8,966 bases of DNA from Pseudomonadota bacterium (GTDB taxonomy: Bacteria > Pseudomonadota > Alphaproteobacteria > Sphingomonadales > Sphingomonadaceae): assembly GCA_963205285.1 (NCBI GenBank), contig CAUJJQ010000129.1:1-8966 (forward strand). Direction: 5' to 3'. A model generated the notes under the pieces. It saw nothing but the letters and a program-made list of their open reading frames with translations. It had not been told where the DNA came from and searched no databases. This document shows, piece by piece, positions 7,385 to 8,966 of the stretch (positions are counted from its first letter, which is position 1; every line of letters begins with the position of its first letter). Position numbers and translations under genes: made by a program.

Positions 7385-7824
7385 GCATGTGCCCCCTCTG
7401 GCGTTTCCATAATTTCGGTCAAAATCCCCAGCATATCCTTGGGATGGACAAAGAATATCGGCGTCCCATGCGCCCCGGTACGAATTTCGCCCAGGACGCG
7501 TTTGCCCTGCCCCTCAAACCATGCTTTGGCGGCGTGGATGTCGGGCACCTCATAACAGACATGGTGCTGGCCGCCTTGCGGGTTGCGCTCCAAAAAGGCG
7601 GCGATGCTGGCATTGCCGGGCAAGGGTTCGATAAGTTCAATTTGCGTGCCATGCATCGCGCCATCCGCGCCCGGCGTATCGACAAAGCAGACCTTCACCC
7701 CCTGTTCGGGCATGTCAAAAGACGCGTGAATTTTGGTTGCGCCCATGACATCCCGGTAAAAGGCAATGCTGTCGGCGATGGATGGCGTCGCAACGCCAAT
7801 ATGGTTCAGACGGCCAAGTTTCAT
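7381..7824 (-). CDS. mce: Methylmalonyl-CoA epimerase
   Basis: A 147-residue protein of the vicinal-oxygen-chelate (glyoxalase/bleomycin resistance) fold that interconverts (S)- and (R)-methylmalonyl-CoA, linking the carboxylase product to the mutase substrate. Two beta-alpha-beta-beta-beta modules are recognisable, opening with LNHIGVATPS and GGQHHVCYEV. The expected metal ligands are H8, Q61, H87 and E137, each four residues before the ligands of the Propionibacterium enzyme. The near-terminal FFVHPKDMLGILTEIME is typical. ATG 7824 has AAGGA about 9 nt upstream. It lies 30 bp after pccB and overlaps the crotonase start by 4 bp. Confidence 0.95.
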   Translation of the reverse strand: MKLGRLNHIGVATPSIADSIAFYRDVMGATKIHASFDMPEQGVKVCFVDTPGADGAMHGTQIELIEPLPGNASIAAFLERNPQGGQHHVCYEVPDIHAAKAWFEGQGKRVLGEIRTGAHGTPIFFVHPKDMLGILTEIMETPEGAHA

Positions 7825-7854
7825 TGCTGCGCTTCCTTTGTCACGCCCACACCG

Positions 7855-8966
7855 TCAGAGCGGAAGATTGTCATGCTTTGTCCACGGATTTTCGAGGGTC
7901 TTATTCCGCAATTTGCGCAACCCCAGCGCGATGCGTTTGCGGGTTGAATGCGGATAAATAACCTCATCGATATACCCGCGCTGCGCCGCGACAAACGGGT
8001 TGGCAAAGCGTTCTTCATATTCGCGCGTGCGTTCGGCGATTTTTTCCGGATCACCCATGTCGCTGCGGAAAATAATCTCCACCGCGCCCTTGGCCCCCAT
8101 CACCGCGATTTCGGCGGTCGGCCAGGCGTAATTCAAATCGCCGCGCAAATGCTTGGACGCCATGACGTCATATGCCCCGCCATAGGCTTTGCGCGTGATA
8201 ACGGTGATTTTGGGCACCGTCGCCTCTGCATAGGCAAAGAGCAATTTTGCGCCATTTTTGATGATGCCGCCATGTTCCTGCGCAACGCCGGGCAGGAAAC
8301 CCGGCACATCGACCAGCGTGACAATCGGAATGTCAAAGGCGTCGCAGAAACGGACAAAACGCCCTGCCTTTTTGGAAGCATTGATGTCGAGGCAGCCAGC
8401 GAGCACCATCGGCTGATTGGCAACGATGCCGACTGTCCGCCCCTCGACCCGACCAAATCCAATAAGGATATTGCCGGCATAGGCCGGTTGCAGTTCGAAA
8501 AATTCGCCCTCATCGACGATTTTGCGGATGCATTCATGCATGTCATAGGGTTGGTTGGCGCTGGGCGGTATCAACGTGTCGAGGCTGGCCTCCTGCCGGT
8601 CCCAAGGGTCGCTGCTGGGCCGTTCGGGGACGCCGGCACGGTTATTTTCGGGCAGATAGTCGAAAAATTCGCGCAGTTGCAGCAACGCCTCAATGTCATT
8701 TTCAAAGCCGAGGTCCGCAACGCCCGATTTCACCGTATGCGCGCTGGCCCCGCCCAATTCCTCCTGCGTCACAACTTCGTTGGTCACCGTTTTGACCACA
8801 TCGGGGCCGGTGACGAACATATAGGATGAATCCTTCACCATGAAGATGAAGTCGGTCATCGACGGCGAATAGACCGCACCGCCCGCGCATGGTCCCATGA
8901 TCAGCGACAGCTGCGGCACGACGCCGGAGGCGTTGACGTTGCGCTGGAAGACCTCGGCATAGCCGC
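7855..8966 (-). CDS. pccB: Propionyl-CoA carboxylase beta subunit (carboxyltransferase), C-terminal part
   Basis: The last 370 or so residues of the transferase that moves the carboxyl group from PccA-bound biotin to propionyl-CoA; about 140 N-terminal residues lie beyond the right edge. The frame is open to the edge, where it reads [15 protein letters not shown] before [18 protein letters not shown] (oxyanion/glycine-rich loop, 8863-8895). Other family marks are [27 protein letters not shown] (8287-8313) and [16 protein letters not shown]. The aspartate of GGAYDVM (8167-8169) is the residue associated with propionyl- over acetyl-CoA preference in actinobacterial PccB work, which supports the assignment. 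The GTG at 8919 is internal, not the start. As first gene seen in the operon, with 30 bp to mce, it probably follows the promoter closely. Confidence 0.96.
   Translation of the reverse strand, partial: GYAEVFQRNVNASGVVPQLSLIMGPCAGGAVYSPSMTDFIFMVKDSSYMFVTGPDVVKTVTNEVVTQEELGGASAHTVKSGVADLGFENDIEALLQLREFFDYLPENNRAGVPERPSSDPWDRQEASLDTLIPPSANQPYDMHECIRKIVDEGEFFELQPAYAGNILIGFGRVEGRTVGIVANQPMVLAGCLDINASKKAGRFVRFCDAFDIPIVTLVDVPGFLPGVAQEHGGIIKNGAKLLFAYAEATVPKITVITRKAYGGAYDVMASKHLRGDLNYAWPTAEIAVMGAKGAVEIIFRSDMGDPEKIAERTREYEERFANPFVAAQRGYIDEVIYPHSTRKRIALGLRKLRNKTLENPWTKHDNLPL

Noticed and set aside
8917..8919. GTG as start of pccB
   Set aside because: The frame continues to the window edge with family-typical residues ([15 protein letters not shown]), so the gene starts outside the window.
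1..8966. A wholly new defence, mobile or RNA system
   Set aside because: Every long region is accounted for by known metabolic genes; no transposase, toxin, retron-like, CRISPR or tRNA signal was seen on either strand. The novelty is limited to the repeats and the operon make-up.

Overview
The window holds most of a six-gene, minus-strand operon that converts propionyl-CoA to succinyl-CoA, read from the right end leftwards: pccB (partial), methylmalonyl-CoA epimerase (mce), an enoyl-CoA hydratase/isomerase (crotonase) gene, methylmalonyl-CoA mutase (scpA), biotin synthase (bioB) and the biotin-carrying carboxylase subunit pccA. At the left end lie a metal-dependent cyclase-family hydrolase on the plus strand and, divergent from it, the first 97 codons of an MHS-type MFS transporter. 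High GC, the protein sequences and this gene order suggest an alphaproteobacterium of the Sphingomonadales (Sphingopyxis/Sphingorhabdus-like). That assignment is inferred from family knowledge, not from a search.

Layout: 1-293 transporter (-, runs off the left edge); 294-374 shared divergent intergenic region; 375-1148 cyclase (+); 8 bp to the convergent stop of pccA (1157-3244, -); 3245-3355 gap with a small GC hairpin; bioB 3356-4351 (-); 4352-4461 gap filled by a two-unit palindromic repeat; scpA 4462-6600 (-); 1 bp gap; crotonase 6602-7384 (-), overlapping mce (7381-7824, -) by 4 bp; 30 bp gap; pccB from 7855 off the right edge (-). The operon promoter must lie beyond the right edge.

How it works together: PccA and PccB carboxylate propionyl-CoA to (S)-methylmalonyl-CoA, Mce epimerises it, and the B12-dependent mutase makes succinyl-CoA for the TCA cycle. 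BioB makes the biotin that PccA must carry, so cofactor supply is co-transcribed with its consumer. The crotonase probably feeds a branch of acyl-CoA breakdown into the pathway, but its substrate is not known. The chaperone gene for the mutase (meaB type) and a regulator are not in the window.

The most unusual signal is palindromic repeat DNA in the bioB-pccA half of the operon. The scpA-bioB gap is filled by a two-unit inverted repeat whose edge supplies the bioB Shine-Dalgarno. The bioB-pccA gap has a GC hairpin beside the pccA ribosome binding site. A third, unrelated repeat appears to be inserted in frame inside the pccA coding sequence, adding about 25-30 residues to the biotin carboxylase domain. 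No defence system, CRISPR array, RNA gene or insertion sequence was seen.
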